Below, piece by piece: positions 1-9,118 of a stretch of 64,000 nucleotides of DNA. Position 1 is the stretch's first letter. The number at the start of each line of letters is the position of its first letter. A model generated the notes under the pieces. That model made no database searches. It saw only the letters and a list, made by a program, of their open reading frames with translations, and had not been told where the DNA came from. The DNA is taken from assembly GCA_015501605.1 (NCBI GenBank), contig JADNRZ010000024.1, positions 124,001-188,000 on the forward strand, read 5' to 3'. The position numbers were made by a program, and so were the translations under genes. This stretch comes from Panaeolus papilionaceus. Its lineage: Eukaryota > Basidiomycota > Agaricomycetes > Agaricales.

Positions 1-178
1 CATCAAGGCTGATGCCAATGCCAGCTCATCACTTAAATAGCTGTTTCACCTGGGTTTGATCCTTTACCTCTTTCTCTTTGGATCTCCCCCAGGTGAGCCT
101 ACTTCCTGTATTTATGTAGAGCTGATATATATCTTTGGATCTCCCCCAGGACTTGTGTGTGTCTGAGGTGCCCTTACA
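1..178 (+). repeat. 3' portion of the 5' LTR of element 1
   Basis: Matches 5804-5981 base for base by eye and ends in TTACA. It holds a TATA-like TTAAATA at 33-39, about 33 bp before the ACCTCTTTCT at 66-75 that is complementary to the candidate primer site just after the LTR. Confidence 0.95.
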
Positions 179-180
179 GT

Positions 181-190
181 AGAAAGAGGT
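181..190 (+). other. Candidate self-primer binding site of element 1
   Basis: AGAAAGAGGT lies 3 nt after the LTR end and is the reverse complement of ACCTCTTTCT at 66-75 in the LTR, the expected transcript start region about 33 bp downstream of a TATA-like box. No TGG-initiated tRNA site directly abuts the LTR. By analogy with Tf1/sushi elements, the 5' end of the mRNA may prime reverse transcription. The pyrimidine-rich LTR makes a chance 10-nt match possible. Confidence 0.5.
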
Positions 191-308
191 CACCTTGGAG
201 ACTGAGACTGCATACAGTCTGTTACATCCTCTGTTCTGCTTCTTCTGTTCAGCTGCATTATAGACTCTGTGCTTTCTCCCTCTCCTCTCTTCTCCCTGTC
301 TGGCAACC

Positions 309-2267
309 ATGGATCCCCATACTTCACCACCTCCAGCTGCTTCTGTCTCTCTGTCTCAGTTGCCTTCCCTGGAAGACCAGGTATCCTCCATGCTTGCTCA
401 GCAGGAATCCCAACAGGTAGCTATCTCCCACTTGAGGTCTTCTGTTCTTTCCTTGCTTCATTATTTTTCTTCTACTTTCAATCCCTCTCCTCTTTCTCTT
501 TCTTCTTCCCCTTCTTCTTCTCCCTCTCTTGTTTCTTCTACTTTTCCCCCACTCCCTTCCCACTCTGTTGGACAGCTGACAGATGGGATACTACACTCTT
601 TAAACCATGGAACTGTAGACAGAAACTTTTCTCCCCCTTCTTCTTTTCCTTTACCTAGTGTAAACATGGAACAATCTTCTTCTTCTCCTCACCCTCTTCC
701 TTCTTCTTCTCATTTTATTAGTGTACCTATGGAACATTCTTCTTCTTCTCTTTCTTCTAGTAGTAGTCTTCTTTTTCCCCCCACTTCTATTCGGTCATCC
801 AAAAGAGTGGATCCTCCCCTCCCCACTGTCTCTTCTGGTTGCCCCAGTGGAATAGTGTCTTCCCCTCTCCTCGCTGCCTCTTCTGGTTATCCTAGTGGAG
901 TAGTGCATCCCTCTGCCCCTTCTTCTCATCGTCTTGGGACTCCTTTGATGATTGCAGAAAAGATTAGGCCAGCTCCTCCTCCCCGGTACGATGGTGATCA
1001 TCTCAAGGGCAAAGCCTTCTACAACTCTCTCATGGGTTACTTCAGACTTCGTCCAGATCTTTTTCCTGACAAGTCCACCATGATTAGTTGGGCCCTCATG
1101 TTCATGTCTGCTGGTCGAGCTGCTCTATGGTCCTGCAGGATCTTTGAGCTCATTGAGGAAGGTTCCTCTCCTTACGCAACTTGGGACCACTTTGCTGAAG
1201 ACTTTCGCAAAGAGTTCTTCCCCTTGCGTGAGCAGGAAACTGCTGCCCTCATCTTGGAAGGTACCTCCTACTTCCAAGGAGATCGTTGTGTTGACAATTA
1301 TGTTGACTCCTTCCGTGACCTTGTTGCTGAAGCTGGCTACTCTGACCCCTCCTACATTGTGGTCAAGTTTCGTCGTGGCCTCCACCCCTCCATCACTGAT
1401 CATCTCAGTAAACGGGTAGCTTCACATCCAGCTCATAACGATCCCTCTGGCTGGTACGAATTGGCTCGCCTTGTCGCTCTCAACTTGGCTGCTAATGACA
1501 CCTTCCATCCGCAGCCTCCTCCTCCTGTGCCTAGCCCACTCTCTTCTCTTCCTCCTTCCTTCTCACATTTCCTTGACCCCTCCCCTGGTCCTTTGTCTAT
1601 TCGCACCACTCATGCCCCCTTACGAAAGCCTGTGACAAGTGAAGTCTCTGTGCAAACGCCTGCACAAGCCCCACCTCTACCTTGTCCTAAAGTCGTTCTC
1701 GACTCTCGTAATTGGTATGCCCCTCTGGTTGATGAGACTCTATCTCTCCCAGATGAAGACAAGGTTCCCTCCTCTCCATCCTCCCTCCATGATCCTTCTG
1801 CTCTGCCCTGCCTACCTTGTCGCTCCAAACGGGAATGTCGTCGCCTTCCATCCTCGTGCACCATCTCTTCTCTTGCACCTGGACCTAGCTCCCTTCACCT
1901 GAAGGTTGAGATAGAGACCACTGACTCCCATGAAGCTCGATCTGTTAAGGCCTTGCTTGACACTGGCGCTACTGGTCTGTTCATCGATCAAGAGTACGTC
2001 AAGTCCAACCGAATTGCCACCAGGAAGCTCAGCCGCCCCATCCCTGTTTGTAACGTGGATGGAACGCTCAACAAGTCTGGTTCAATTACTGAGGTGGTTG
2101 ACTTGATCCTCTGGTACAATGGCCACACAGAACGCGCACTCTTCTGTGTCACAGGCTTAGGGAAGCAGAAGCTGATCATTGGATACACTTGGTTCAGGGA
2201 TCACAATCCTGAAGTCAATTGGGAAACTGGAGAAGTCAAGATGTCTCATTGCAAGCCTAGCAGTTGA
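309..2267 (+). CDS. gag: Gag-protease of element 1, ended by an in-frame TGA
   Basis: A 652-codon ORF starting at ATG 309. Residues about 1-200 are Ser/Pro-rich low complexity. Residues about 220-370 look like a retrotransposon gag capsid domain (AALWSCRIFELIEEG, WDHFAEDFRKEFFP, FRRGLHPSI). Near the end there is a retroviral-type aspartic protease with the catalytic motif LLDTGATGLFID, followed by GLGKQKLIIGYTW. No CCHC knuckle is visible in Gag. The ORF ends at TGA 2265-2267, but the next ORF is in the same frame and continues Cys- and Lys-rich coding, so the ancestral product was probably one gag-pol polyprotein. A CGA to TGA change would explain the stop; regulated readthrough is the alternative. 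Confidence 0.9.
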   Translation: MDPHTSPPPAASVSLSQLPSLEDQVSSMLAQQESQQVAISHLRSSVLSLLHYFSSTFNPSPLSLSSSPSSSPSLVSSTFPPLPSHSVGQLTDGILHSLNHGTVDRNFSPPSSFPLPSVNMEQSSSSPHPLPSSSHFISVPMEHSSSSLSSSSSLLFPPTSIRSSKRVDPPLPTVSSGCPSGIVSSPLLAASSGYPSGVVHPSAPSSHRLGTPLMIAEKIRPAPPPRYDGDHLKGKAFYNSLMGYFRLRPDLFPDKSTMISWALMFMSAGRAALWSCRIFELIEEGSSPYATWDHFAEDFRKEFFPLREQETAALILEGTSYFQGDRCVDNYVDSFRDLVAEAGYSDPSYIVVKFRRGLHPSITDHLSKRVASHPAHNDPSGWYELARLVALNLAANDTFHPQPPPPVPSPLSSLPPSFSHFLDPSPGPLSIRTTHAPLRKPVTSEVSVQTPAQAPPLPCPKVVLDSRNWYAPLVDETLSLPDEDKVPSSPSSLHDPSALPCLPCRSKRECRRLPSSCTISSLAPGPSSLHLKVEIETTDSHEARSVKALLDTGATGLFIDQEYVKSNRIATRKLSRPIPVCNVDGTLNKSGSITEVVDLILWYNGHTERALFCVTGLGKQKLIIGYTWFRDHNPEVNWETGEVKMSHCKPSS

Positions 2268-5200
2268 TGCTTTGGTTGCAAGAAGGAACTCAATGAGGAA
2301 AAGAAGGCTGCTCGTAAGGAAGAAGCCAAGGTGAATGCCTGCCGCTCTGGTCCTGCCCCCTCTCTCACCCCTGAAGATTCTGATGATCTCGAGTCCTCTG
2401 ATCTGCCATTTGATCTTGAGGAAGGCGATCGTGTCTGGGTTTCTGGCTTACTCCCTGAGGAAGCTGAAGAGCATATCAATGCTACTTCAACCATCAGTCA
2501 ACACCTGGCTGAAGGTTTCTTGCGTAACTCTGCTCCTCAACCAGAACAGACCACTCTCCCTTCCTCACCTCATGGTCCAGTCCCTGACTATCAGAGTCTC
2601 TTCCATCGTGTCTTCTCTGAAGCTGAGTTTCTTAAGCTTCCTGAGAGAAGACCTTGGGATCATGCGATTGAGCTCATTCCTGGAGCCCAACCCAAGGGAT
2701 GCAAGGTTTACCCATTAAACCCTGCCAAACGTGAAGAGGCTGAGCGCTTCCTTGCTGAGAACGAGGCTCAGGGAAAGATTCGCCGCTCCAAGTCCCCCAT
2801 GGCATCACCAGTCTTCTTTGTGAAGAAAAAGGATGGCTCCCTTCGTCTGGTCCAGGACTATCGCATGCTCAATGATATGACTGTGAAGAACAAGTACCCT
2901 CTCCCTCTCATCTCTGACCTTATCAACCAACTTCGTGGTGCGCGCTACTTCACCAAGCTTGACATTCGTTGGGGTTTCAACAATGTCTGCATCAAAGAAG
3001 GAGATGAGTGGAAGGCTGCTTTTCGCACTCACAGAGGTCTCTTCAAACCTCTTGTCATGTTCTTTGGTCTCACCAACAGTCCTGCCACCTTCCAAACCAT
3101 GATGAACAAGATCTTCCAAGACATGATCTCTGAAGGTGTGGTTGTGGTATATCTGGATGACATCCTGATCTTCACCAAGGATATTCCTGAGCATCGAGAG
3201 GTCACTCATAGGGTCCTGAAGCGTCTAGAGGAACATGGTCTCTGCCTCCGCCTGGAGAAATGCGAGTTTGAGAAGACATGCATTGAGTACCTTGGGCTTA
3301 TCGTTGCTGAGAACCGAGTCGAGATGGATCCTGTCAAAGTTGCTGGAGTTGCTCAATGGCCCACCCCCACCAATAGGAAAGAAGTCCAATCTTTCCTGGG
3401 TTTTGCCAACTTCTATCGATGGTTCATCAAGGACTTCTCTCATCATGCATGTCCCCTCTTTGATCTTACCAAGAGCTCCACTGAGTTTTCCTGGTCTCCT
3501 GCTGCTGCTACTGCCTTCCAGTCCATCAAGGATGCTGTCATCTCCTCCCCTGTCCTTGCTGCTCCCAATGATGATCTCCCTTTCCAGCTTGAAGCTGACT
3601 CTTCAGACTTCGCCACTGGTGCTGTACTCTCTCAGCAGTCTCCAGAAGATGGAAAGTGGCATCCAATCGCTTTCTTTTCCAAGTCACTCTCTCTTGTCGA
3701 AAGGAATTATGAGATTCATGACAAGGAAATGCTTGCAATCATTCGAGCCTTACAGGAATGGAGACACTTCCTTGAGGGTGCCTGCCACAAGTTTGAGATC
3801 TGGACTGACCACAAGAACTTGGAATACTTCATGTCGTCTCAGAACCTCAACTGCAGGCAAGCCTGCTGGTCTCTCACTCTGGCACACTTTGACTTTGTCA
3901 TGCAGCACAAGGCAGGAGCTGCTATGGGAAAAGCAGATGCCCTCTCACGTCGGTCTGACCATGGTTCTAGTGAACATGACAATCAGAACATCACCCTCCT
4001 CACCCCAGGGATGTTTGCAGTTCGTGCACTAGAAGGTCTGGAATTTGTTGGACAGGAACGCTCTCTGGTTCGTGAGATCCGTCGACATTCCAAGGAGGCC
4101 TCTGATCTTGAGGACACTGTGGCCAAGGCAGTCAAGGCGCTCAGAAAGACTGGATCTCAGTCTCTTCGCTCCTCAGAGTGGGATGAAGCTGATGGTCTTA
4201 TCTACTTTTGTGGAAAGCTCTATGTTCCACCAGGTGGTGATCTTCATCGTCGCATTGTGGCTCTCTGTCATGACTCCACTCTTGCTAGACACCCTGGACG
4301 TTGGAAGACCTTGGAGCTTGTGTCTAGGAACTACTGGTGGCCACGCATGTCTAAGTTCATGGACCAAGACCATCAGGCAGCGACCCCTTGGAGAGCTTGA
4401 GCCCCTTGCTGTTCCTGACTGCTGTTGGGACCATATCAGTGTGGACTTCATTGTCGAACTTCCTGAGTCCAATGGTTATGATGCCATCATGGTTGTTGTT
4501 GACTCCCTTTCCAAACACGCCCACTTCACTGCTACCACTACCACTGTCTCTGCCCTAGGCACTGCCCGCATGTATCGTGACCATATCTGGAAACTCCATG
4601 GCCTTCCATCCAAGGTAGTCTCTGATCGTGGTCCACAGTTCATTGCAGAGTTCACTACTGAACTCTACAGGCTGCTTGGGATTGAGCCAGCTTTTAGCAC
4701 TGCCTATCACCCTCAAACTGATGGACAGACTGAGCGTGTCAACCAGGAGTTGGAACAATACCTCAGGCTCTACATCTCTGAGCGACAGGATGACTGGTAC
4801 GACATCCTTTCCATGGCTGAGTTTGCCTACAACAACCATGTCCACTCCTCCACCCAGCAGACTCCCTTCCTTCCAGACTCTGGTCAACATCCTCGTATGG
4901 GCTTTGAACCTCTTCCTCCCTCCCGGATGGAAACTGTGAATGAGTTCACTGATAGGATGAAGACTGCTCTTGAGGAAGCACGTGCTGCCTTAGCAGCTGC
5001 TAAGGAGGACATGGCTAGGTACTACAACCGGCGTTGCACCAAGGCTCCTGAGATCAAGCCTGGAGATCGTGTCTACCTTGATGCCTCAGACATCCAAACC
5101 ACTCGGCCATCCAAGAAGCTCTCCCACAAGCGAGTTGGTCCTTACCCAGTCATTTCTAGTGTCGGAAAGAATGCCTACCATCTTCAGCTTCCTAAATCCC

Positions 5201-5562
5201 TCTCCCGCATCCATCCAGTCTTCCATGTTGTCAGACTCACTCCTGCTCCTTATGACCCCATCTCTGGTCAAAGAGCCAAGCTACCCCCACCTCCTGTGCT
5301 TGTTGACAATGTTGAAGAGTTTGTTGTGGAGAAGATTTTGAACAGCAAGTTCATCAGAGGCAAACTTCGATACCTGATCAAATGGGAAGGATACAATGCT
5401 GGTTGGAATTCTTGGGAACCAGCTGACGATGTCCATGCTCCTGACCTCATCAAGGACTTCTATGCAGAGAATCCTAAGGCTCCAAAGGTTATCAGGACCA
5501 CTTATGCTCACATTCCTTACAAACAGGCTGGACTTCATGCTTCGAGGGCGAAGCAATCCTAG
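2268..5562 (+). pseudogene. pol: Pol of element 1: RT, RNase H, integrase, chromodomain (deletion and frameshift)
   Basis: The frame of gag continues after the TGA; the first ATG is at 2331. Reverse transcriptase has the catalytic VVVYLDDILIF motif intact and YFTKLDIRWGFNN upstream. RNase H follows (LEADSSDFATGAVLSQQ, WTDHKNLEYF). The integrase N-terminal finger keeps its His half (ALCHDSTLARHPGR, NYWWPRMSKFMDQ). The frame then changes near 4365-4375 and coding resumes at RQRPLGELEPL in the next frame, so the CxxC half of the HHCC finger is missing. Downstream, the integrase core (SVDFIVELP, SDRGPQF, YHPQTDGQTERVNQELE) and a chromodomain (LRYLIKWEGYNAGWNSWEP) are open to TAG 5560-5562. A small deletion not divisible by three fits best. 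This copy cannot make a complete integrase. Confidence 0.9.
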
Positions 5563-5570
5563 AGGGGGGG
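5561..5570 (+). other. Polypurine tract of element 1
   Basis: AGAGGGGGGG, three bases (TAA) before the 3' LTR. It is the expected site for plus-strand priming. Element 2 has the same layout (purine tract, TAA, LTR). Confidence 0.8.
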
Positions 5571-5573
5571 TAA

Positions 5574-5981
5574 TGTCAGGGGATCTCCTGCTACCTCCTA
5601 TTCCTTTCCTTATTCTTGTCTCTCTTGTCTCTCCTTTCCCCTATTTCCCTTTGCTCTATTTCATTATCTGGACATACCATGGACTCATATATATTATATT
5701 ACACTCTCCTTTAGTTGTCACTCATTTGTTATTCACTTGTTTCCACTGTTACATAGTCATTCCTTTGTGTTTCCCTTTGTTTATTCCCAAAGGCATTGTT
5801 TGGCATCAAGGCTGATGCCAATGCCAGCTCATCACTTAAATAGCTGTTTCACCTGGGTTTGATCCTTTACCTCTTTCTCTTTGGATCTCCCCCAGGTGAG
5901 CCTACTTCCTGTATTTATGTAGAGCTGATATATATCTTTGGATCTCCCCCAGGACTTGTGTGTGTCTGAGGTGCCCTTACA
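5574..5981 (+). repeat. 3' LTR of element 1 (408 bp)
   Basis: Starts TGTCAGG and ends TTACA. Related copies are the inverted fragment at 5982-6129 and the solo LTR at 17433-17843. Confidence 0.95.
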
Positions 5982-6129
5982 GTGGCAACTAAAGGAGAGT
6001 GTAATATAATATATATGAGTCCATGGTATGTCCAGAAAATGAAATAGAGCAAAGGGAAATAGAGGAAAGGAGAGACAGGAGAGACAAGAACAAGGAAAGG
6101 AATAGGAGGTAGCAGGAGATCCCCTGACA
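5982..6129 (-). repeat. Inverted LTR fragment, target of element 1
   Basis: The reverse complement of this stretch matches the first about 150 bp of the element 1 LTR with scattered differences; its outer end TGACA at 6125-6129 corresponds to the LTR start. It directly abuts the 3' LTR, so element 1 inserted inside this older, oppositely oriented LTR. The other part of the target LTR should lie left of the window. Confidence 0.85.
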
Positions 6130-7202
6130 CTGAGCGCATCAATCCACTCAAATCAACAAATACCCAAATAGCATCCTCCAGGCCTCAATCGACATCCCAG
6201 AATCAACAGAGGCAACCACCTGCCCCATCAAATGGTATTTTGCTTGTCACATTTTCAATGTAACAACTAACACCTTTTGCTGTAGATAATATTTGTCGTT
6301 CTGGTCACAATCCATTTGAGCCAGTTGATGATGTCCATAGCCCATATGGAATTCCTGCATGGGTTGAGGCAGTGCAGTCCATTGGTCTTTCTTCAACAAC
6401 AAACATGACTATTGAGAAGGGTGACACATGATATGCCCTTCTTGATCTGAAGCTTTTCCTTGGCTCCAAAAATCTACAAGCTTATATTAAGACCTGGCTT
6501 CAAATTCGGATGATCTGGGAAGGACTCCTTGGTACAGATGGTGGTGCCCTCAACTCGCAGGAGTGGAGAGAATTCTTGAATCTCAACCTCAGTAAACCTC
6601 CTGAGGGCCCTAGCCATACTGCACAATGTTGCTGCAAACTCTATGACAAGCTCGTATATGCTGATATAACTCCTTTTGTGGCCAGCATTCAAGTCCAACT
6701 AGCTACTATATCACCAACCTGGGAAGGTACAACATACCCAGCTGGTCAAGCAGTACCCATCAAAGTTGTTTGGCAAATTCTTTGGTCCCTATATGAGTTG
6801 AACTTCCATTTAGAGTTCATTGTGTTAGATTGCCATCTCACATGTCAACTACATCCTGATCCTAAACATCAAACCGCTGAGCAACTTTTCGATTGGGAGT
6901 CAGCCATTCAGTGATGTTTTGCCCCAGTGATTGTGATCCTCCCAGCCTGGAATGTGGGGCTTGCATCTGATACCTTAGAGGAACAACTTGAGTACCTCAT
7001 CAACTTTGCCAAAGTTGTCAAAACTTGGCCTGGATGCCCAGAGTTAATCTTGCAGCTTTCTACACACCACCAAGCTTCTTCTATTGGCACAGCAAGGGCA
7101 TTGCAATTCGAAAACATGATTGCTCAATTCTACTGTCAGCAATTTTGGAACCGATTTCAATGTGCATGCCAAGTCCCTCATCAGCTGTATACCCTACAGT
7201 AG
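6130..7202 (+). pseudogene. Decayed multi-exon gene of unknown function
   Basis: Coding-like sequence in a single frame from about 6280 to 7202, interrupted only by TGA at 6429-6431 and TGA at 6912-6914. An upstream Gln/Pro-rich exon (about 6130-6234) is followed by a likely intron with GT at 6235 and TGCTGTAG before 6287. Recognisable protein-like stretches include YALLDLKLFLGSKNLQAYI, SQEWREFLNLNLSKPPEG, KVVWQILWSLYELNFHLEF and LEYLINFAKVVKTWPGCPEL. Both stops fit CGA to TGA. A solo LTR at 7215 cuts the 3' side. I do not recognise the family. The position between transposons suggests a repeat-borne or captured gene; whether the transcript continued past 7784 is unclear. Confidence 0.6.
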
Positions 7203-7214
7203 GTGAGGTGATTC

Positions 7215-7784
7215 TGTTATGCTATATCTTTTATCTTTCATACATACCCTTGCGCCCCTATCTTTCCTCCATCTTATCCGGACTATTATCTTATCTTCAT
7301 GTACTATCACCTCTCTTTGTACTTGTAGCTTGTCCTATCTTCTTATCTTTTCCTTTTCTCACTCCACTTCCATTCCCATTGTTGCCCCACATCTTATCCC
7401 TATCTCTGACTCATGTCTCTCTCGCACTCATGACTCGTTCTCTATTATATTCTCATGCATGTTCCACTATGACTCCTTTATCCTGTCTTCTGACTCTTAT
7501 TTATCATGTGCACGGACCATCTGTATTACATATATAAACCCCAGTATTATACCCATGTTCTTTAGCTAGTTCTTTAACTACAATAGAACAATAACTTCTA
7601 CTGGACTTCTTTTACTTGCTCTCTGCTAAGACAATACCATTGAGCAACTCTCGAAGTGGCATTCTTAGTTAGATCTCCTCGAACTTGACATAACATGTAT
7701 ACCGACTCCGACTTTACCTTCAAAACCTTGTTCTTGTTGACTCTACAGCTGGATTCATACGTGCTGAACAAGTCAACTGTAACA
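7215..7784 (+). repeat. Solo LTR of the element 2 family with TSD GATTC
   Basis: 570 bp starting TGTTATGC and ending GTAACA, diverged from but colinear with the LTRs of element 2 (8522-9092). Flanked by the perfect 5-bp duplication GATTC at 7210-7214 and 7785-7789. With no internal region, it is a recombination remnant. Its divergence makes it older than element 2. Confidence 0.95.
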
Positions 7785-7980
7785 GATTCTCAGATGGCTG
7801 ATTATTTATTTATTGAGGTGGGTATCTAATATTTCTGATTTAACCATTATTATACTAACAATCAAAAATTCACAGTCAAATTTATGCAACCATTCGCTAA
7901 TATGCTAACAGTAGAAGTTGTTTTCTTGAACAAATGTGAGCATAAAATCATTGAGGCCGAAAGCAAACAAACTAACACAC

Positions 7981-8521
7981 CTTGTTTTTTTTTTCCAGCT
8001 TCTTGTTTCTTCAAATCCATTGGCTGCCTGCTTTCTCTTGATATTTCCTATGTCTTCTTCTTCGTCAGCAGCTGTAATAATAACATCTGTTGCATTCTGT
8101 GCTTGCCCAACACACACATCACCCCCCCCCCCTCTCCAGCTCTACGCAGCCCCAGATTACCAGCATGTGCATTGAGTGCATCAATGCTGCTGTCATAGAC
8201 CACACCATGTGCTACTTCGGGCGCACCCTGGACTCTATTGTTTGCACCATTGGGCAGGTTGAAGAAGTTGGCAATGTCCTTGCCAATGTATGCAGGAGGA
8301 GCATCAGGAGTGGGAATGTCAACATCGACAAGTGCAGGGGCTTCAGTAGGAGCGCAAGCAGGTGCAATGGCTGGTGGGGTGCTGGGTGCTTGGTTGGGAA
8401 CTGGAAGATCGTCAACAGCCTCAGGCTTGATCTGGACAACAGATGCAACAGATTGGGATCTAACTATGGCAGGTGGTGGGATGGTGTTGCTAGTGGGCTG
8501 AGGTACAAGTGGGACAGTATC
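7981..8521 (-). pseudogene. 3' part of a minus-strand gene split by element 2
   Basis: Read on the minus strand from 8521, a long stop-free Pro/Ala-rich frame runs: RSQSVASVVQIKPEAVDDLP, DVDIPTPDAPPAYIGKDIAN, FFNLPNGANNRV, VVYDSSIDALNAHAGNLGL. It passes a run of about ten G, where the frame shifts, into an acidic then basic tail (TAADEEEDIGNIKRKQAAN) ending at a GTGTGT donor at 7980. The reading frame begins exactly at the GATAC duplication with a CTTCCAG acceptor on the far side of element 2, so this continues from 16443-17116. Function is not recognised. The plus-strand ORFs over this region run into the LTR and look spurious. Confidence 0.5.
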
Positions 8522-9092
8522 TGTTACGCTTTATCTTTTCTCCCTTGTCTTATCACTATACCCCTATCTTGTCTTCATCTTATCTGGACTGTTATCTTAT
8601 CTTCGTGTACTATCATCTCTCTTTGTACTTATAGTTCGTCTTATCTTCTTACCTTTTTCTTTCTCTCACTCCACATGATACTCCATTCTCTGACTCACAC
8701 CTCTCTCACATTTATGACTCGCTCTCTACTATACTCCCATACACGCTCCATCATGACTCCTTCACCCTGTCTTCTGACTCTTATTTATCTTGCGCACTGA
8801 CCTCTTGTTCTGCGCACGGACCATTAGCATTTACGTATATAAACCCCAGTACTATACCCTATGTTCTTTAGCTAGTTCTTTAACTACAATAGAACAATAA
8901 CTTCTACTGGACTTCTTTTACTTGCTCTCTGCTAAGACAATACCATCGAGCGAATACTCGAAGTGGCACTCTTAGTTAGATACTCTTGAACTCTAATGCA
9001 ACTCACCGAACTGACTCCGACTTCACCTTCGAACTTCGTTCTTGTTGACTCTACGGCCGGACTTGTACGCGCTGAACAAGTCAACCGTAACA
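8522..9092 (+). repeat. 5' LTR of element 2 (571 bp)
   Basis: TGTTACGC...GTAACA. The only difference I saw from the 3' LTR is TCTGG versus TCCGG about 65 bp in. Confidence 0.97.
8836..8843 (+). promoter_or_regulatory. TATA box of element 2 LTR promoter
   Basis: TATATAAA lies 33 bp upstream of TAGCTAGTTCTTT (8869-8881), the sequence complementary to the primer site, a standard TATA-to-start spacing. It is repeated in the 3' LTR. Confidence 0.7.
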
Positions 9093-9105
9093 AAAGAACT
9101 AGCTA
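9093..9105 (+). other. Self-primer binding site of element 2
   Basis: AAAGAACTAGCTA begins at the first base after the LTR and is the perfect 13-nt reverse complement of TAGCTAGTTCTTT at 8869-8881, which sits where the transcript should start. This is the Tf1/sushi arrangement, in which the 5' end of the mRNA folds back and is cleaved to prime minus-strand synthesis. No tRNA is needed. Confidence 0.8.
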
Positions 9106-9118
9106 TCTCCACATATAA

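Larger units (their letters stand above)
1..5981 (+). mobile_element. Ty3/gypsy chromodomain LTR retrotransposon (element 1), 5' end cut by window
   Basis: LTR at both ends (178 bp of the 5' LTR visible, identical by eye to 5804-5981 of the 3' LTR), a gag-protease region, reverse transcriptase, RNase H, integrase and a C-terminal chromodomain in the Ty3/gypsy order, and a polypurine tract next to the 3' LTR. The identical visible LTRs point to a young insertion. Coding capacity is broken twice: an in-frame TGA at 2265-2267 and a frame-changing deletion in the integrase zinc finger near 4365-4375. The right flank is an inverted piece of the same LTR family, so the element landed in an older LTR. 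The left flank and target duplication are outside the window. Confidence 0.95.

Noticed and set aside
5396..5815. ORF running from pol of element 1 into the 3' LTR
   Set aside because: Wrong frame for the chromodomain and extends into the LTR; similar LTR-derived ORFs appear at 5915-6151 and 17365-17673.
8090..8800. A 236-codon plus-strand ORF across the border of element 2
   Set aside because: It runs from host sequence into the LTR (8522) and the LTR part is stop-free by chance; the minus strand has the better coding character before 8521.
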